Source: Micrococcales bacterium (GTDB lineage Bacteria; Actinomycetota; Actinomycetes; Actinomycetales; Cellulomonadaceae). From it: a DNA stretch of 41,704 nt. The DNA lies in contig WRMB01000036.1 in the NCBI GenBank assembly GCA_009777345.1, positions 1 to 41,704 on the forward strand. The letters run 5' to 3'. Position numbers and translations under genes: made by a program. The notes below the pieces were generated by a model. That model saw only the letters and a program-made list of their open reading frames with translations. It ran no database searches and was not told the DNA's origin. Below, one piece after another: positions 17,147 to 25,750 of this stretch. The number at the start of each line of letters is the position of its first letter. Within the stretch, counting starts at the first letter, position 1.

Positions 17147-17650
17147 TCAGCGCTTGGAGTACTGCGGGGCCTTGCGGGCCTTCTTCAGACCGGCTTTCTT
17201 GCGCTCGACGACGCGGGCGTCCCGGGTGAGGAACCCTGCCTTCTTCAGCGCGGGCCGGTTGTGCTCGGCGTCGATCGCGTTCAGCGCCCGGGCGATGCCC
17301 AGCCGCAGCGCACCGGCCTGGCCGGAGACCCCGCCGCCGGTGATCCGGGCGACGACGTCGAACCGGCCCTCGACGTCCACCACCTCCAGCGGCGAGCCCA
17401 CCAGCTGCTGGTGGACCTTGTTGGGGAAGTAGTCCTCCAGGGTGCGGCCGTTGATCGTCCACTGCCCGGTGCCCGGCACCAGGCGGACGCGGGCGACGGC
17501 CTCCTTGCGCCGACCCAGCGCCCGGCCGGGGGCGGTCAGCGACTGGCCGCGCCCCGTGGGCGCATCGGTCTCGGAGGTGTAGGCGGTCGGGGTCTCGTCG
17601 TCGGTCTCGACGGCTGTCGAAGTGGCCTGCGCCACGGTGGTCTCTGCCAC
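17147..17650 (-). CDS. rpsI: 30S ribosomal protein S9
   Basis: S9 binds 16S rRNA in the small-subunit head, and its C-terminal tail contacts P-site tRNA. The core begins at about residue 43 ([14 protein letters not shown]) and ends with the universal [17 protein letters not shown] lies mid-protein. The 167-residue length reflects a T/E/D/A-rich N-terminal extension of about 40 residues, as in other actinobacteria. It is paired with rplM, 35 nt downstream of it. Confidence 0.97.
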   Translation of the reverse strand: MAETTVAQATSTAVETDDETPTAYTSETDAPTGRGQSLTAPGRALGRRKEAVARVRLVPGTGQWTINGRTLEDYFPNKVHQQLVGSPLEVVDVEGRFDVVARITGGGVSGQAGALRLGIARALNAIDAEHNRPALKKAGFLTRDARVVERKKAGLKKARKAPQYSKR

Positions 17651-17685
17651 TGGGTTCCTCGCGTTCTCGTCTGCGTCGCGTCGGC

Positions 17686-18135
17686 TCAGGCCTGCTGCGC
17701 GACCTGCGTCAGCTCGTAGGACTGGGGTTGCTGGGCGGTGTGCGGGTGCTCGGGACCCGCGTACACCTTGAGCTTCTTCAGCTGCTCACGACCCAGGGTG
17801 GTCTTCGGCAGCATGCCGGCGACAGCCTTCTGGATCACCCGGGTGGGGTGCTTGTCCAGCAGCTCGCCGACCGGGGTGGCCCGCAGGCCGCCCGGATAGC
17901 CGGAGTGCCGGTAGGCCATCTTCGTCTCCCGTTTGGAGCCGGTGAGGGCGATCTTCTCGGCATTGACGACGATGACGAAGTCACCGGTGTCGACGTGGCG
18001 GGCAAAGGCCGCCTTGTGCTTGCCGCGCAGCAGCGTGGCGGCCTGGCTGGCCAGCCGACCCAGGACGACATCGGTTGCATCGATGACGTACCAGGTCCGC
18101 TCGACCTCGCCCGGTTTCGGGGTGTACGTGCGCAC
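17686..18135 (-). CDS. rplM: 50S ribosomal protein L13
   Basis: The 149-residue L13 has the typical [17 protein letters not shown] beginning, the [15 protein letters not shown] loop and the [14 protein letters not shown] terminus. I take the GTG at 18133-18135 ([13 protein letters not shown]), with GAAGG upstream. The open frame continues upstream without homology and through the promoter. It is co-transcribed with rpsI. Confidence 0.96.
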   Translation of the reverse strand: MRTYTPKPGEVERTWYVIDATDVVLGRLASQAATLLRGKHKAAFARHVDTGDFVIVVNAEKIALTGSKRETKMAYRHSGYPGGLRATPVGELLDKHPTRVIQKAVAGMLPKTTLGREQLKKLKVYAGPEHPHTAQQPQSYELTQVAQQA

Positions 18136-18302
18136 GTTCGTAGCCTTCTCGTTCGCGTGTGGGCCGACGGTGCACGCAGGAGCACACCGGCCGGTACGGT
18201 GCCGCACCGTCCACGATCCGGTGAGTGGGGCACCGGACCCAGCAGCGGCGCCAGGGTGGTGAGAAGCCACCGGCACGCGCGCTCGGACGCACGACGGGCT
18301 AT

Positions 18303-18331
18303 ACGATAGCGGGCCGTCCCGGCAACAGCAA
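18303..18331 (-). promoter_or_regulatory. Probable rplM-rpsI promoter
   Basis: On the minus strand, -35 TTGCTG (18326-18331) and -10 TATCGT (18303-18308) are separated by 17 nt. This lies about 168 nt before the rplM start, leaving a long leader (18136-18302) in which I recognise no known r-protein regulatory motif. Position between truA and rplM supports separate transcription of the rplM operon. Confidence 0.6.
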
Positions 18332-18365
18332 AGGACCGGGGCCAGGTCTGTGGTGACGAGCGCAC

Positions 18366-19259
18366 CTACTGCGGGGGTATCGGGTCCCGACGCGCCCTGG
18401 TCTGCCCGGCCCGGACGGCCAGCCGGTCGTCGGGCGGGTAGACCACCTGCTCCAGGGTCAGACCGTGCGCCGGGGCGACCGCCGCGGCCCGGCACCGCGA
18501 CGCCAGCACCTGGGTCGGCCAGCCGGGGTCGCGTCGCCCCTCCCCCACGCTCAGGCAGGCCCCGACCAGCGACCGGACCATCGAGTGGCAGAAGGCGTCG
18601 GCCTCGACCTGGGCGACCACCAGCCCCGCGTCGGGGCCGTCGTCCGGCCGCTGCCAGTCGAACCGCAGCAGGGTGCGCACCGTCGTCGCCTCCGGCCGGG
18701 CCTTGGCGTAGGCGGCGAAGTCGTGCAGCCCGACGAGCCCTCGGGCCGCTTCAGCCATGGCCGCGACGTTCAGACCGCCGCGGTGCCACAGCACGAACGA
18801 CCTGGTCAACGGGTCGTGACGCCCGTCGCACACCCGGTAGGCGTACCGCCGGGACAGCGGCGAGAACCGCGCGTCGAAGCCCGGTGGGGCTGTCCGGGCG
18901 GCGTGGACGACGATATCGTCCGGCAGTATCCCCGCCAGCCTGCGCAGCAGCACCGGCGGCCCGGACGCCCCGTCCCGCGTCCGCAGCCGGTCCAGCTGTT
19001 CCACCGGGACGTCCAGATGGGCCACCTGACCACGGGCGTGGACACCCGCATCGGTCCGTCCGGCCACCACCAACCGCCGGGGAGCGACGCGCTGGCGGCA
19101 CCCGTCGACCACGACCACCGGCTCGGTGGCCCGCAGCACCGTGCTCAGAGCCCCGCCCAGCACCCCCGCGACGGTCCGCCGCCCCGGCTGCGGCGCCCAC
19201 CCGGAGAACCCGGCCCCGTCGTAGGCCAGGTCCAGCCGCACCCGCACCGTCTCGCCCAC
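18366..19259 (-). CDS. truA: tRNA pseudouridine(38-40) synthase TruA
   Basis: TruA isomerises U38-U40 in tRNA anticodon arms. The 297-residue protein has the catalytic motif [13 protein letters not shown] with Asp70, the [11 protein letters not shown] start at 11-21, [14 protein letters not shown] and the C-terminal [11 protein letters not shown]. Length is near normal for actinobacteria. In related genomes truA directly follows rplQ; here about 3.1 kb with three plus-strand genes separates them. Confidence 0.95.
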   Translation of the reverse strand: MGETVRVRLDLAYDGAGFSGWAPQPGRRTVAGVLGGALSTVLRATEPVVVVDGCRQRVAPRRLVVAGRTDAGVHARGQVAHLDVPVEQLDRLRTRDGASGPPVLLRRLAGILPDDIVVHAARTAPPGFDARFSPLSRRYAYRVCDGRHDPLTRSFVLWHRGGLNVAAMAEAARGLVGLHDFAAYAKARPEATTVRTLLRFDWQRPDDGPDAGLVVAQVEADAFCHSMVRSLVGACLSVGEGRRDPGWPTQVLASRCRAAAVAPAHGLTLEQVVYPPDDRLAVRAGQTRARRDPIPPQ

Positions 19260-19358
19260 CCCCCCAAGGTAGTCGACGCAGGCCGTCGCCCGGGCGCCCG
19301 ACGGTACCCGGGGCGTACCCGTCCGACCTGGTCGAGCCTGGTGAAAGGGTCATGCTGC

Positions 19359-19387
19359 TTGGGCCTGACCGGCAGCATTGGTACCCT
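19359..19387 (+). promoter_or_regulatory. Probable promoter of the corA leader
   Basis: TTGGGC (19359-19364) and TACCCT (19382-19387) are spaced by 17 nt. The region also contains an inverted repeat (AGGGT 19346-19350 and ATGCTGC 19352-19358 pair with GCAGCAT 19372-19378 and ACCCT 19383-19387) overlapping both boxes, which could be an operator. Transcription from here would give a leader of about 140 nt before corA. Confidence 0.5.
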
Positions 19388-19433
19388 GTGATCGTTCTGT
19401 GTCGGACCCTGGACCACAGGAGGTGAGGTCACG

Positions 19434-19469
19434 ATGCGCGGCCAACCTCCCAGTCCCAGACCCCGCTAG
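19434..19469 (+). CDS. Putative proline-rich leader peptide upstream of corA
   Basis: An 11-codon ORF encodes MRGQPPSPRPR and ends in TAG. It is preceded by a strong Shine-Dalgarno AGGAGG at 19418-19423. Four of 11 codons are Pro (CCT, CCC, CCC, CCC). Proline-rich leader peptides control Mg transporters elsewhere (MgtL for mgtA in Salmonella), so a translation-dependent switch is plausible. The leader SD (GGAGGT, 19419-19424) can pair with ACCTCC (19445-19450) inside the ORF, and the stop codon abuts the 5' arm of the next hairpin. Function is inferred from layout. Confidence 0.6.
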   Translation: MRGQPPSPRPR

Positions 19470-19499
19470 GAGCGCCCGAGACCGTCCTCGGGTGGCTCC
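19469..19499 (+). terminator. Attenuator-like hairpin in the corA leader
   Basis: GGAGC (19469-19473) and CCCGAG (19475-19480) pair with CTCGGG (19487-19492) and GCTCC (19495-19499) around ACCGTC. The 5' arm begins at the last base of the leader-peptide stop codon, so a ribosome held there would block folding. No T-tract follows, so it may instead affect translation or Rho access. The corA SD GAGGAG lies about 18 nt downstream. Confidence 0.5.
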
Positions 19500-19532
19500 C
19501 GCTCTCACCCGCCACCCCGAGGAGACTCGATC

Positions 19533-20678
19533 ATGCGCATCATTCCCGGCCTCCGCGCCGTCAGCCACCCGGCCCGTCGTACCGCGTCGCCCCACCCGAC
19601 CGCCCGCCTGACGGCCGAACCTACCGAGCGGACCGTGCCGACCGAACGTTCCGAAGCTGAGTCGCTGGTCGACGCCGCCCTGTACCGCGCCGGCCAGCGG
19701 GTGGCCACCCCCACCTCGCTGGCCCAGACCTACGCCCAGCTGCAGGACGCCCCTGGCGCTCTGGCCTGGATCGGGCTGCACCAGCCCAGCACCGCGACCG
19801 TCGGGGCGCTGTGCGAGCACTTCGGGCTGCACGAGCTGCTGGTCGAGGACGTGGTCCAGGCCCACCAGCGACCCAAGCTGGAACGCTACGACTCCACGCT
19901 GCTGGCGGTGCTGCACCCGGCCTGCTACCTGGACGCCCAGGAAGAAGTCGAGTTCGGCGAGCTGCACGTCATCGTGGGCCAGGACTACGTGGTGACGATC
20001 CAGCACGGCAAGACCCCGGACCTGTCCGCGGTCCGGGCCCGCCTGGAAGCCGAACCGGACCTGCTGGCCACCGGGCCGGAGGCGATCCTGTACGCGGTGA
20101 TGGACGCGGTGGTCGACCAGTACGCGCCGGTCTACCGCGGTCTGGACGTCGATATCGACGAGATCGAGCTGCAGGTCTTCCGCGGTGACACCGAGGTGTC
20201 CCGCCGGATCTACGAGCTGTCCCAGGAGGTCGCCGACTTCGGTCGGGCGGTCCGCTCCACCCAGCGCATCCTCAGCGACCTCTCGGCCGGGTTCGCCAAG
20301 TACCGCGTGACCCCTGACCTGCAGTCCTACCTGCGCGACGTGGCCGACCACCTGACGGAGGTCCGCGAGCGCACCGACGGTTTCCACTCCTCGCTGCGCG
20401 ATATCCTGACGGTCAACGCCACCTTGGTGGCCCAGCGGCAGAACGCCGAGATGAAGACGCTGGCCGAGCAGAGCCGGGCCGAGAACGAGCAGATGCGGCG
20501 CATCTCGGCCTGGGCCGCCATCATCTTCACCCCGTCCCTGATCACCGGGATCTACGGGATGAACTTCGACACCATGCCAGAGCTGCACTGGCTCCTGGGC
20601 TACCCCTTCGCCCTGGGCATGATGGTGGTCTCGGGCGGGATCCTGTACTCCCTGTTCAAGCGCAAGGGCTGGCTCTGA
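19533..20678 (+). CDS. corA: CorA-family magnesium/cobalt transporter
   Basis: The 381-residue protein is a CorA-type divalent cation channel. A large soluble N-terminal domain (about 45-315) with long helices is followed by two C-terminal transmembrane segments (about 320-340 and 355-375). The pore signature YGMNF stands at 341-345, followed by DTMPEL and ending in a basic FKRKGWL tail. The ATG at 19533 has GAGGAG upstream. The first about 45 residues are a non-conserved extension. The gene is preceded by a structured leader with a proline-rich micro-ORF. It diverges from truA. Confidence 0.94.
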   Translation: MRIIPGLRAVSHPARRTASPHPTARLTAEPTERTVPTERSEAESLVDAALYRAGQRVATPTSLAQTYAQLQDAPGALAWIGLHQPSTATVGALCEHFGLHELLVEDVVQAHQRPKLERYDSTLLAVLHPACYLDAQEEVEFGELHVIVGQDYVVTIQHGKTPDLSAVRARLEAEPDLLATGPEAILYAVMDAVVDQYAPVYRGLDVDIDEIELQVFRGDTEVSRRIYELSQEVADFGRAVRSTQRILSDLSAGFAKYRVTPDLQSYLRDVADHLTEVRERTDGFHSSLRDILTVNATLVAQRQNAEMKTLAEQSRAENEQMRRISAWAAIIFTPSLITGIYGMNFDTMPELHWLLGYPFALGMMVVSGGILYSLFKRKGWL

Positions 20679-20693
20679 GCGTCGGGACACCAC

Positions 20694-20699
20694 TACGTT
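20694..20699 (+). promoter_or_regulatory. Possible -10 element for the ROK gene
   Basis: TACGTT lies exactly 6 nt before the GTG at 20706, with no SD in between. This suggests a leaderless transcript starting 16 nt after the corA stop codon. Confidence 0.45.
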
Positions 20700-20705
20700 G
20701 GGGAC

Positions 20706-21464
20706 GTGACGTCTGAGCCGTTCACGCTGGTCGTCGACTGCGGCGGCAGCGGTATCAAGGCCTCGGTGCTGGACCTGGCCGGGACGCCCCACGCCTCGGT
20801 GGTCCGGGTGGCCACCCCCTATCCGCTGCCGCCCCGGCGGCTGGCCGAGACCGTGGTCGGCCTGCGCGACCGGCTGCCCGCCGCGCACCGCGCCACGGTC
20901 GGCCTGCCCGGGATGATCCGGCACGGCGTGGTCCTGGCCACCCCGCACTACGTGACGCGCCACGGACCACGCACCGGGACCGACGCGGACCTGGTCGCCG
21001 CCTGGGCCGGTTTCGACATCCAGGCGCTGCTGGCCGACCGGCTGGACGTCCCGACCCTGGTACTCAACGACGCCGAGGTGCACGGGGCGGGCGTGGTCTC
21101 CGGCACCGGGGTCGAGCTGGTGCTCACCCTGGGCACCGGGCTGGGCTGGGCGCTGTTCGCCGGCGGTCGGCTCGCCCCGCACCTGGAGATGTCGCACGCC
21201 CCGTTCACCCGGGCCACGACCTACGACTCCTATATCGGCGAGCCAGAACGCGTGCGGCTGGGCGACGGCCTGTGGTCCCGACGGGTCCGCCGGGTGGTGG
21301 AGCACCTGCGGCCGGTCGTCATGTGGGACCGTCTGTACCTGGGCGGCGGCAACTCCCGCCGGGTCAGCCCCGCGGCACTGGAACGTCTCGGCGACGACGT
21401 CGTGGTGGCACCGAACGCCGCCGGTATCGTCGGCGGCGTCCGCGCCTGGACCATGCCCCGCTGA
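20706..21464 (+). CDS. ROK-family kinase, polyphosphate glucokinase-like
   Basis: The 252-residue protein has the ROK/ASKHA phosphate loop VDCGGSGIKASV at 10-21, the catalytic LNDAEVHGAG segment and LTLGTGLGWALFAGG. It lacks the CxCGxxGC zinc motif of classical ROK glucokinases, as do polyphosphate glucokinases (PPGK), which it most resembles in length and motif spacing. Probable role: phosphorylating glucose with polyphosphate or ATP. The phosphate donor cannot be decided from sequence reading. GTG start, leaderless-type promoter. Confidence 0.82.
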   Translation: MTSEPFTLVVDCGGSGIKASVLDLAGTPHASVVRVATPYPLPPRRLAETVVGLRDRLPAAHRATVGLPGMIRHGVVLATPHYVTRHGPRTGTDADLVAAWAGFDIQALLADRLDVPTLVLNDAEVHGAGVVSGTGVELVLTLGTGLGWALFAGGRLAPHLEMSHAPFTRATTYDSYIGEPERVRLGDGLWSRRVRRVVEHLRPVVMWDRLYLGGGNSRRVSPAALERLGDDVVVAPNAAGIVGGVRAWTMPR

Positions 21465-21563
21465 CCGGGTGCCGCGGCTCAAGCCCCCCAAGGTGAGACG
21501 GAAGCGCCGCCTCCAGCCGGGTGACGAACCGGCAGATCATGCGGTTGGGTACCTCGGAGGGCT

Positions 21564-21569
21564 TAGGCT
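21564..21569 (+). promoter_or_regulatory. Probable -10 element of a leaderless transcript
   Basis: TAGGCT, a good actinobacterial -10 hexamer, stands 6 nt before the GTG start at 21576. No ribosome binding site lies between them. TTGGGT at 21545 is too close to serve as a standard -35. Confidence 0.55.
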
Positions 21570-21575
21570 TCCGTT

Positions 21576-22208
21576 GTGTCCATCTTCGACCAGTTTGTCC
21601 CAGCGCCGCGACTGGTGGCGCGCCTGGTCGCCGACCGTACCCTGCCCGGTACCCCGGCCCGGCCGGGTCCCGGTCGGCTGTTCGCGCCGGGACTGCGCCA
21701 GGTCGAGGTGCTCGTCGGCGACACCACGGTCTCCGACCCGGTCGACCCGGCGACGCACGGCGGACCGGCCCTGTGCCACCGCAACGCGATCGACGGGCTG
21801 CGGGCGCTGCGCCAGCCTCGGCACCAGACCCTGACCGCGGGGCGCGCCAAGGTCGAGTCCTTCGTCGCCGACGACGTGTTCGGCGCCTCCCGGCTGCTCG
21901 TCCTCGACGAGCTGCTGGCCGAGACGCTGCTGGTCGAGCGCCCCGCGCACGGGACGCTGGTCGTCGTGCCCAACCGGCACCTGCTGGCCGTGCACGTCCT
22001 GGAGTCGGTACGCGCGATACCCGCGGCGCTGGGCCTGCTCGGCGAGCTCGCGGTGGCCGAGCACCGGATCGCTGACCCGCTCAGCCCCTGGGTGTACTTC
22101 CGGGCGGCGGACGGGCGGCTGTCGCTGCTGGCGAACCCGACGGAACGCCCCAGCCTCGACCCGCGGTTCAACGCGGTACTGCGGGACCTGACCGCCGCCG
22201 AAGACTGA
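21576..22208 (+). CDS. Hypothetical protein
   Basis: I do not recognise this 210-residue protein. It has no signal peptide, membrane segment or obvious catalytic motif. Composition is ordinary for a soluble globular protein. Stretches such as VESFVADDVFGASRLLVLDE, HGTLVVVPNRHLLAVHVLE and LSPWVYFRAADGRLSLLANP look like alternating strands and helices. Coding potential is supported by third-position GC bias, by a leaderless-type promoter (TAGGCT, 6 nt, GTG) and by a large hairpin 24 nt after its stop. It converges with rplQ. Confidence 0.75.
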   Translation: MSIFDQFVPAPRLVARLVADRTLPGTPARPGPGRLFAPGLRQVEVLVGDTTVSDPVDPATHGGPALCHRNAIDGLRALRQPRHQTLTAGRAKVESFVADDVFGASRLLVLDELLAETLLVERPAHGTLVVVPNRHLLAVHVLESVRAIPAALGLLGELAVAEHRIADPLSPWVYFRAADGRLSLLANPTERPSLDPRFNAVLRDLTAAED

Positions 22209-22232
22209 CCGCCTCCCACCCCGGCGCGTAAA

Positions 22233-22292
22233 GTCGTTCATTGATCACAAGTTCGTTCATCCGGATGAACGAACTTGTGATCAATGAACGAC
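22233..22292. repeat. 60-nt perfect palindrome between convergent genes
   Basis: Arms 22233-22262 and 22263-22292 are perfectly complementary over 30 bp with no loop. Each arm has TCGTTCAT twice, separated by 11 nt (TGATCACAAGT), so the octamer or its complement occurs four times. It lies 24 nt past the stop at 22208 and is much less GC-rich than its surroundings. A bidirectional terminator role is possible, but a separate rplQ terminator already exists at 22321-22351. Confidence 0.92.
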
Positions 22293-22320
22293 CTGGTCGG
22301 GTGACTGGCTGGTCACGACA

Positions 22321-22351
22321 GAGGCCGCGCCCGTCCAGCGGGCGCGGCCTC
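22321..22351 (-). terminator. Hairpin terminator after rplQ
   Basis: A 13-bp perfect stem, GAGGCCGCGCCCG (22321-22333) with 22339-22351, and the 5-nt loop TCCAG begins 17 nt past the rplQ stop. On the minus strand TCTGTCGTG follows. This is the likely end of the ribosomal supercluster transcript. Confidence 0.8.
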
Positions 22352-22368
22352 GTCGGTGGTGCGGGAAG

Positions 22369-22938
22369 TCAGGCCTTGTCGGCCGCGTCCTCGACCTTGT
22401 CGGTCTCGTCAGCGGCGTCCTCGATCTCTTCAGCGGCAGCTTCGACCGCGTCGGAGGGTGCCGCGTCAGCCGGGATCTCCTCGACCTGCTCGGTCTCAGC
22501 GGTGGCCTTGGCGGCAGCCTGCTGCGCCGCGCGCCGGACGGCCCGTTCGGCGTCGTTCACCACGGCCTGCTTGGCCGAGACCGGTTCGAGCACCAGCTCG
22601 ATGACCGCCATCGGGGCGTTGTCGCCCTTGCGCGGTTCGGTCTTGGTGATGCGGGTGTAGCCACCGTTGCGCTCAGCCATCGCCGGGGCGATCTGCGTGA
22701 ACAGCTCGTGGACCACTGACTTGTCCCGGATCACCCGCAGCACCCGGCGCCGGGCGTGCAGGTCGCCGCGCTTGGCGAAGGTAACCATCCGTTCGGCCAG
22801 CGGGCGCACCCGCTTGGCCTTGGTCTGGGTCGTGGTGATGGCGCGGTGCTCGAAGAGCTGCGTCGCGAGCTGCGCGAGCATCGCGCGCTCGTGCGCCGGA
22901 CCCGCGCCCAGCCGCGGCCCCTTGGTCGGTTTGGGCAT
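22369..22938 (-). CDS. rplQ: 50S ribosomal protein L17
   Basis: L17 is a large-subunit protein near the exit tunnel. The 189-residue product has the family core [20 protein letters not shown] ... [24 protein letters not shown] in the first 120 residues. After it comes an acidic Ala/Glu/Asp-rich tail of about 60 residues, a common but variable actinobacterial feature. The ATG at 22936-22938 has AAGGAG upstream, which decides it over an earlier in-frame start. Last gene of the alpha operon. Confidence 0.96.
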   Translation of the reverse strand: MPKPTKGPRLGAGPAHERAMLAQLATQLFEHRAITTTQTKAKRVRPLAERMVTFAKRGDLHARRRVLRVIRDKSVVHELFTQIAPAMAERNGGYTRITKTEPRKGDNAPMAVIELVLEPVSAKQAVVNDAERAVRRAAQQAAAKATAETEQVEEIPADAAPSDAVEAAAEEIEDAADETDKVEDAADKA

Positions 22939-22992
22939 CGAACTCAACTCCTTGGCAAGACAGCCCAGACGCATCTGGGCTGGACAGATTTT

Positions 22993-23997
22993 CTAGAACT
23001 GCGCGTCGTCGATGAAACCGGGTTCGTCGTCGGCGTAGTACTCGGCCGGCTCGAACTCCAGCGGCGAGTCCTTGAGGTTCAGGCCCAGCTCGCCGAGCTT
23101 CTCCTTGACCTCGACGATCGACTTGGCGCCGAAGTTGCGGATGTCGAGCAGGTCGGCCTCGGACCGGGCCACCAGCTCGCCGACCGAGTGGATGCCCTCG
23201 CGCTTGAGGCAGTTGTACGACCGGATCGTCAGCTGCAGCTCTTCGATCGGCAGCGCCAGGTCCGCCGCCAGCGCGGCGTCCGTCGGCGACGGGCCGATCT
23301 CGATGCCCTCGGCGTCCACGTTGAGCTCGTGGGCCAGGCCGAACAGCTCGACCAGCGTCTTGCCAGCCGACGCCAGGGCGTCGCGCGGGGTGATCGCCGG
23401 CTTGGTCTCGACGTCGACGATGAGCTTGTCGAAGTCGGTGCGCTGCTCGACCCGGGTGGCCTCGACCTTGTACGTGACCTTGAGCACCGGCGAGTAGATC
23501 GAGTCGACCGGGATCCGGCCGATCTCGGCGTCGAACGACTTGTTCTGCGCCGCCGAGACGTACCCGCGACCCCGCTCGACGGTCAGCTCGATCTCGAGCT
23601 TGCCCTTGTCGTTGAGCGTGGCCAGGTGCAGGTCGGGGTTGTGCACCTCGACCCCGGCCGGCGGTACGACATCGGCCGCCGTGACGGTGCCCGGGCCCTG
23701 CTTGCGCAGGTACATCACGACCGGTTCGTCGTTCTCCGAGGAGACGACGAGGTTCTTGATGTTGAGGATGATCTCGGTGACGTCCTCTTTGACCCCCGGC
23801 ACGGTGGAGAACTCGTGCAGCACCCCGTCGATGCGGATGCTGGTGACCGCAGCACCCGGGATCGACGACAGCAGGGTACGGCGCAGGGAGTTGCCAAGGG
23901 TATAGCCAAAACCGGGCTCCAGCGGTTCGATGGTGAACCGGGAGCGGAACGGGGAGACGACTTCTTCGGTCAGCGTGGGGCGCTGTGCGATGAGCAC
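22993..23997 (-). CDS. rpoA: DNA-directed RNA polymerase subunit alpha
   Basis: The 334-residue alpha subunit has the N-terminal dimerisation domain with [17 protein letters not shown] at 29-45. A linker leads to the C-terminal domain with [20 protein letters not shown] and the helix-hairpin-helix region that contacts UP elements and activators. It ends with an acidic tail. The start is a GTG. It directly follows rpsK; the rpsD gene usually found between them in many bacteria is absent. Confidence 0.98.
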   Translation of the reverse strand: MLIAQRPTLTEEVVSPFRSRFTIEPLEPGFGYTLGNSLRRTLLSSIPGAAVTSIRIDGVLHEFSTVPGVKEDVTEIILNIKNLVVSSENDEPVVMYLRKQGPGTVTAADVVPPAGVEVHNPDLHLATLNDKGKLEIELTVERGRGYVSAAQNKSFDAEIGRIPVDSIYSPVLKVTYKVEATRVEQRTDFDKLIVDVETKPAITPRDALASAGKTLVELFGLAHELNVDAEGIEIGPSPTDAALAADLALPIEELQLTIRSYNCLKREGIHSVGELVARSEADLLDIRNFGAKSIVEVKEKLGELGLNLKDSPLEFEPAEYYADDEPGFIDDAQF

Positions 23998-24130
23998 GGT
24001 CAGGTTCCTCTCAGCGGGCGTCCGCTATATGACGCTCCGCAGGTGGTGCGCGCCGCCCGGCCTCGGTCCACCGGACGGCGGGGCGCTCCCTGGTCGACAG
24101 CCGGCCGACGCCGACCGGGGAGCACCGCGG

Positions 24131-24532
24131 TCAGACGCGGCGACGCTTCGGGGGGCGGCAGCCGTTGTGAGCCTGCGGGGTCACGTCCTGGATGGACCCG
24201 ACCTCCAGACCAGCAGCAGTCAACGAGCGGATCGCGGTCTCCCGGCCGGAACCGGGGCCCTTGACGAACACGTCGACCTTGCGCATGCCGTGCTCCTGGG
24301 CCCGCCGGGCGGCAGCCTCGGCGGCCAGCTGCGCGGCGAACGGGGTCGACTTGCGCGAACCCTTGAAGCCCACCTGGCCCGACGAGGCCCAGGCGATGAC
24401 GGCCCCGGAAGGGTCGGTGATGGACACGATGGTGTTGTTGAACGTGCTCTTGATGTGAGCCTGCCCGTAGGCGACGTTCTTCTTCTCTTTGCGGCGCGGC
24501 TTGCGCACACCGGCACGGGTCTTCGGGGGCAT
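24131..24532 (-). CDS. rpsK: 30S ribosomal protein S11
   Basis: The 133-residue S11 of the 30S platform has [21 protein letters not shown] near 28-48, the [17 protein letters not shown] helix, [17 protein letters not shown] and the conserved [12 protein letters not shown] terminus. It lies 24 nt downstream of rpsM. A 133-nt gap without recognised signals separates it from rpoA. Confidence 0.98.
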   Translation of the reverse strand: MPPKTRAGVRKPRRKEKKNVAYGQAHIKSTFNNTIVSITDPSGAVIAWASSGQVGFKGSRKSTPFAAQLAAEAAARRAQEHGMRKVDVFVKGPGSGRETAIRSLTAAGLEVGSIQDVTPQAHNGCRPPKRRRV

Positions 24533-24556
24533 GGTCCGTCTTCCTCGTCGCGGCGC

Positions 24557-24937
24557 TTACTTGCGCCCGGCCTTCTTCTTGCCGGCCACGGTCCGCTTCG
24601 GCCCCTTGCGGGTCCGGGCGTTGGTCTTGGTGCGCTGGCCGCGCACCGGCAGGCCGCGACGGTGCCGCAGGCCCTGGTAGCACCCGATCTCGACCTTGCG
24701 CCGGATATCGGCGGCCACCTCGCGCCGCAGGTCGCCCTCGAGCTTGTAGCTGGTCTCGAGGTGGTCGCGCAGCGCGACGAGCTCGGTGTCGGTGAGGTTC
24801 TTCACGCGGGTGTCCGGGTCGACCCCGGTCGCCGCGAGGGTCTGCGCCGCCCTGGTGCGGCCCACCCCGTAGATATAGGTGAGCGCGATCTCCACCCGCT
24901 TCTCGCGGGGAAGGTCGACGCCGATCAGACGTGCCAT
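24557..24937 (-). CDS. rpsM: 30S ribosomal protein S13
   Basis: The 126-residue S13 forms bridges to the 50S subunit from the 30S head. It has [51 protein letters not shown] and a Lys/Arg tail. The ATG at 24935-24937 is the conserved start; the open frame upstream runs through the gene-free 24938-25136 and is not homologous. Confidence 0.97.
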   Translation of the reverse strand: MARLIGVDLPREKRVEIALTYIYGVGRTRAAQTLAATGVDPDTRVKNLTDTELVALRDHLETSYKLEGDLRREVAADIRRKVEIGCYQGLRHRRGLPVRGQRTKTNARTRKGPKRTVAGKKKAGRK

Positions 24938-25136
24938 ACGGTTCAGGCTCCCTGTCCTGCACGGAGGTCGGTCGCTCCACCGTCCCGCCGGCTGGCGGGC
25001 CCCGGCCTCCGGACCGGGGGTGGCGGGCGGTGCGGAGGTCCGCACCGCCGTGGTGGCGCGCTGGTGGCCGCGAAGATGCTGGGCATCCTCGGCGACCAGC
25101 GGCCCCGGACCGGTCGGTCCGAGGCCCACCGGGGCA

Positions 25137-25250
25137 TCAGCCCTGGCGTTGCTTGTGCCGCGGGTTCTCGCAGATCACCCGGACGCGGCCGTGGCGACGG
25201 ATCACCCGGCACTTGTCGCAGATCGGCTTCACGCTCGGCTTGACCTTCAT
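25137..25250 (-). CDS. rpmJ: 50S ribosomal protein L36
   Basis: This 37-residue protein begins [20 protein letters not shown] and ends NPRHKQRQG. It carries the zinc-ribbon ligands (CxxC ... C ... H) of the Zn-binding L36 type. It lies between infA and rpsM in the standard order. The 199-nt gap to rpsM holds no evident gene. Confidence 0.96.
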   Translation of the reverse strand: MKVKPSVKPICDKCRVIRRHGRVRVICENPRHKQRQG

Positions 25251-25359
25251 CAGTCGGACTCCCTCGTTTTCCACTCGTCACACCATCGCTCGGCTCGGGA
25301 CGGACGACCGAGCGCGTTCGTCTCTTGCCTCAATCCGGTGTCCTTGCTGGTCGGTACGT

Positions 25360-25581
25360 TCACTTGTAGCGGTAGACGATGCGACCGCGGGACAGGTCGT
25401 AGGGCGTCAGCTCCACCATCACCCGGTCCTCCGGGAGGATCCGGATGTAGTGCTGACGCATCTTGCCCGAGATCGTCGCGAGGACGCGATGACCGTTCGG
25501 CAGCTCGACACGGAACATAGCGTTCGGCAGGGCCTCCACTACAGAGCCCTCCATCTCGATGACGCCGTCCTTCTTCGCCAT
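25360..25581 (-). CDS. infA: Translation initiation factor IF-1
   Basis: The 73-residue S1/OB-fold factor occupies the A site during initiation. [20 protein letters not shown], the [22 protein letters not shown] strand set and the [13 protein letters not shown] terminus are diagnostic. It follows adk after about 169 nt. The methionine aminopeptidase gene (map) often present between adk and infA is not there. Confidence 0.98.
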   Translation of the reverse strand: MAKKDGVIEMEGSVVEALPNAMFRVELPNGHRVLATISGKMRQHYIRILPEDRVMVELTPYDLSRGRIVYRYK

Positions 25582-25750
25582 GTCCTCCGCTCACTCTTCG
25601 CTGTGGGTGTCACGTTCGCTCAGACCACGTGCCGCACGCCCGATGGAAGTGGCGGCAGCCCGGACATAACGCACGTCCCTGGGCACACGAACCCGACGGG
25701 TCATCATAGAGCACTCACGAGCCGAAGGCGAACTGGCGGACGGCATATGC

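Noticed and set aside
15704..17719. 671-codon open frame on the plus strand
   Set aside because: It is antisense to glmM and rpsI, which have clear family motifs. Long antisense frames are expected in DNA with such high third-position GC.
18136..18302. L13 autoregulatory leader
   Set aside because: Only a 6-bp stem (ACGGTG/CACCGT) stands out, too little to assign a known leader class.
19388..19532. M-box magnesium riboswitch
   Set aside because: The leader is short and dominated by a micro-ORF and one hairpin. I do not see the long multi-helix M-box architecture.
19350..21491. 713-codon minus-strand frame
   Set aside because: It is antisense to corA and the ROK gene, both of which have family signatures and starts with promoter or SD.
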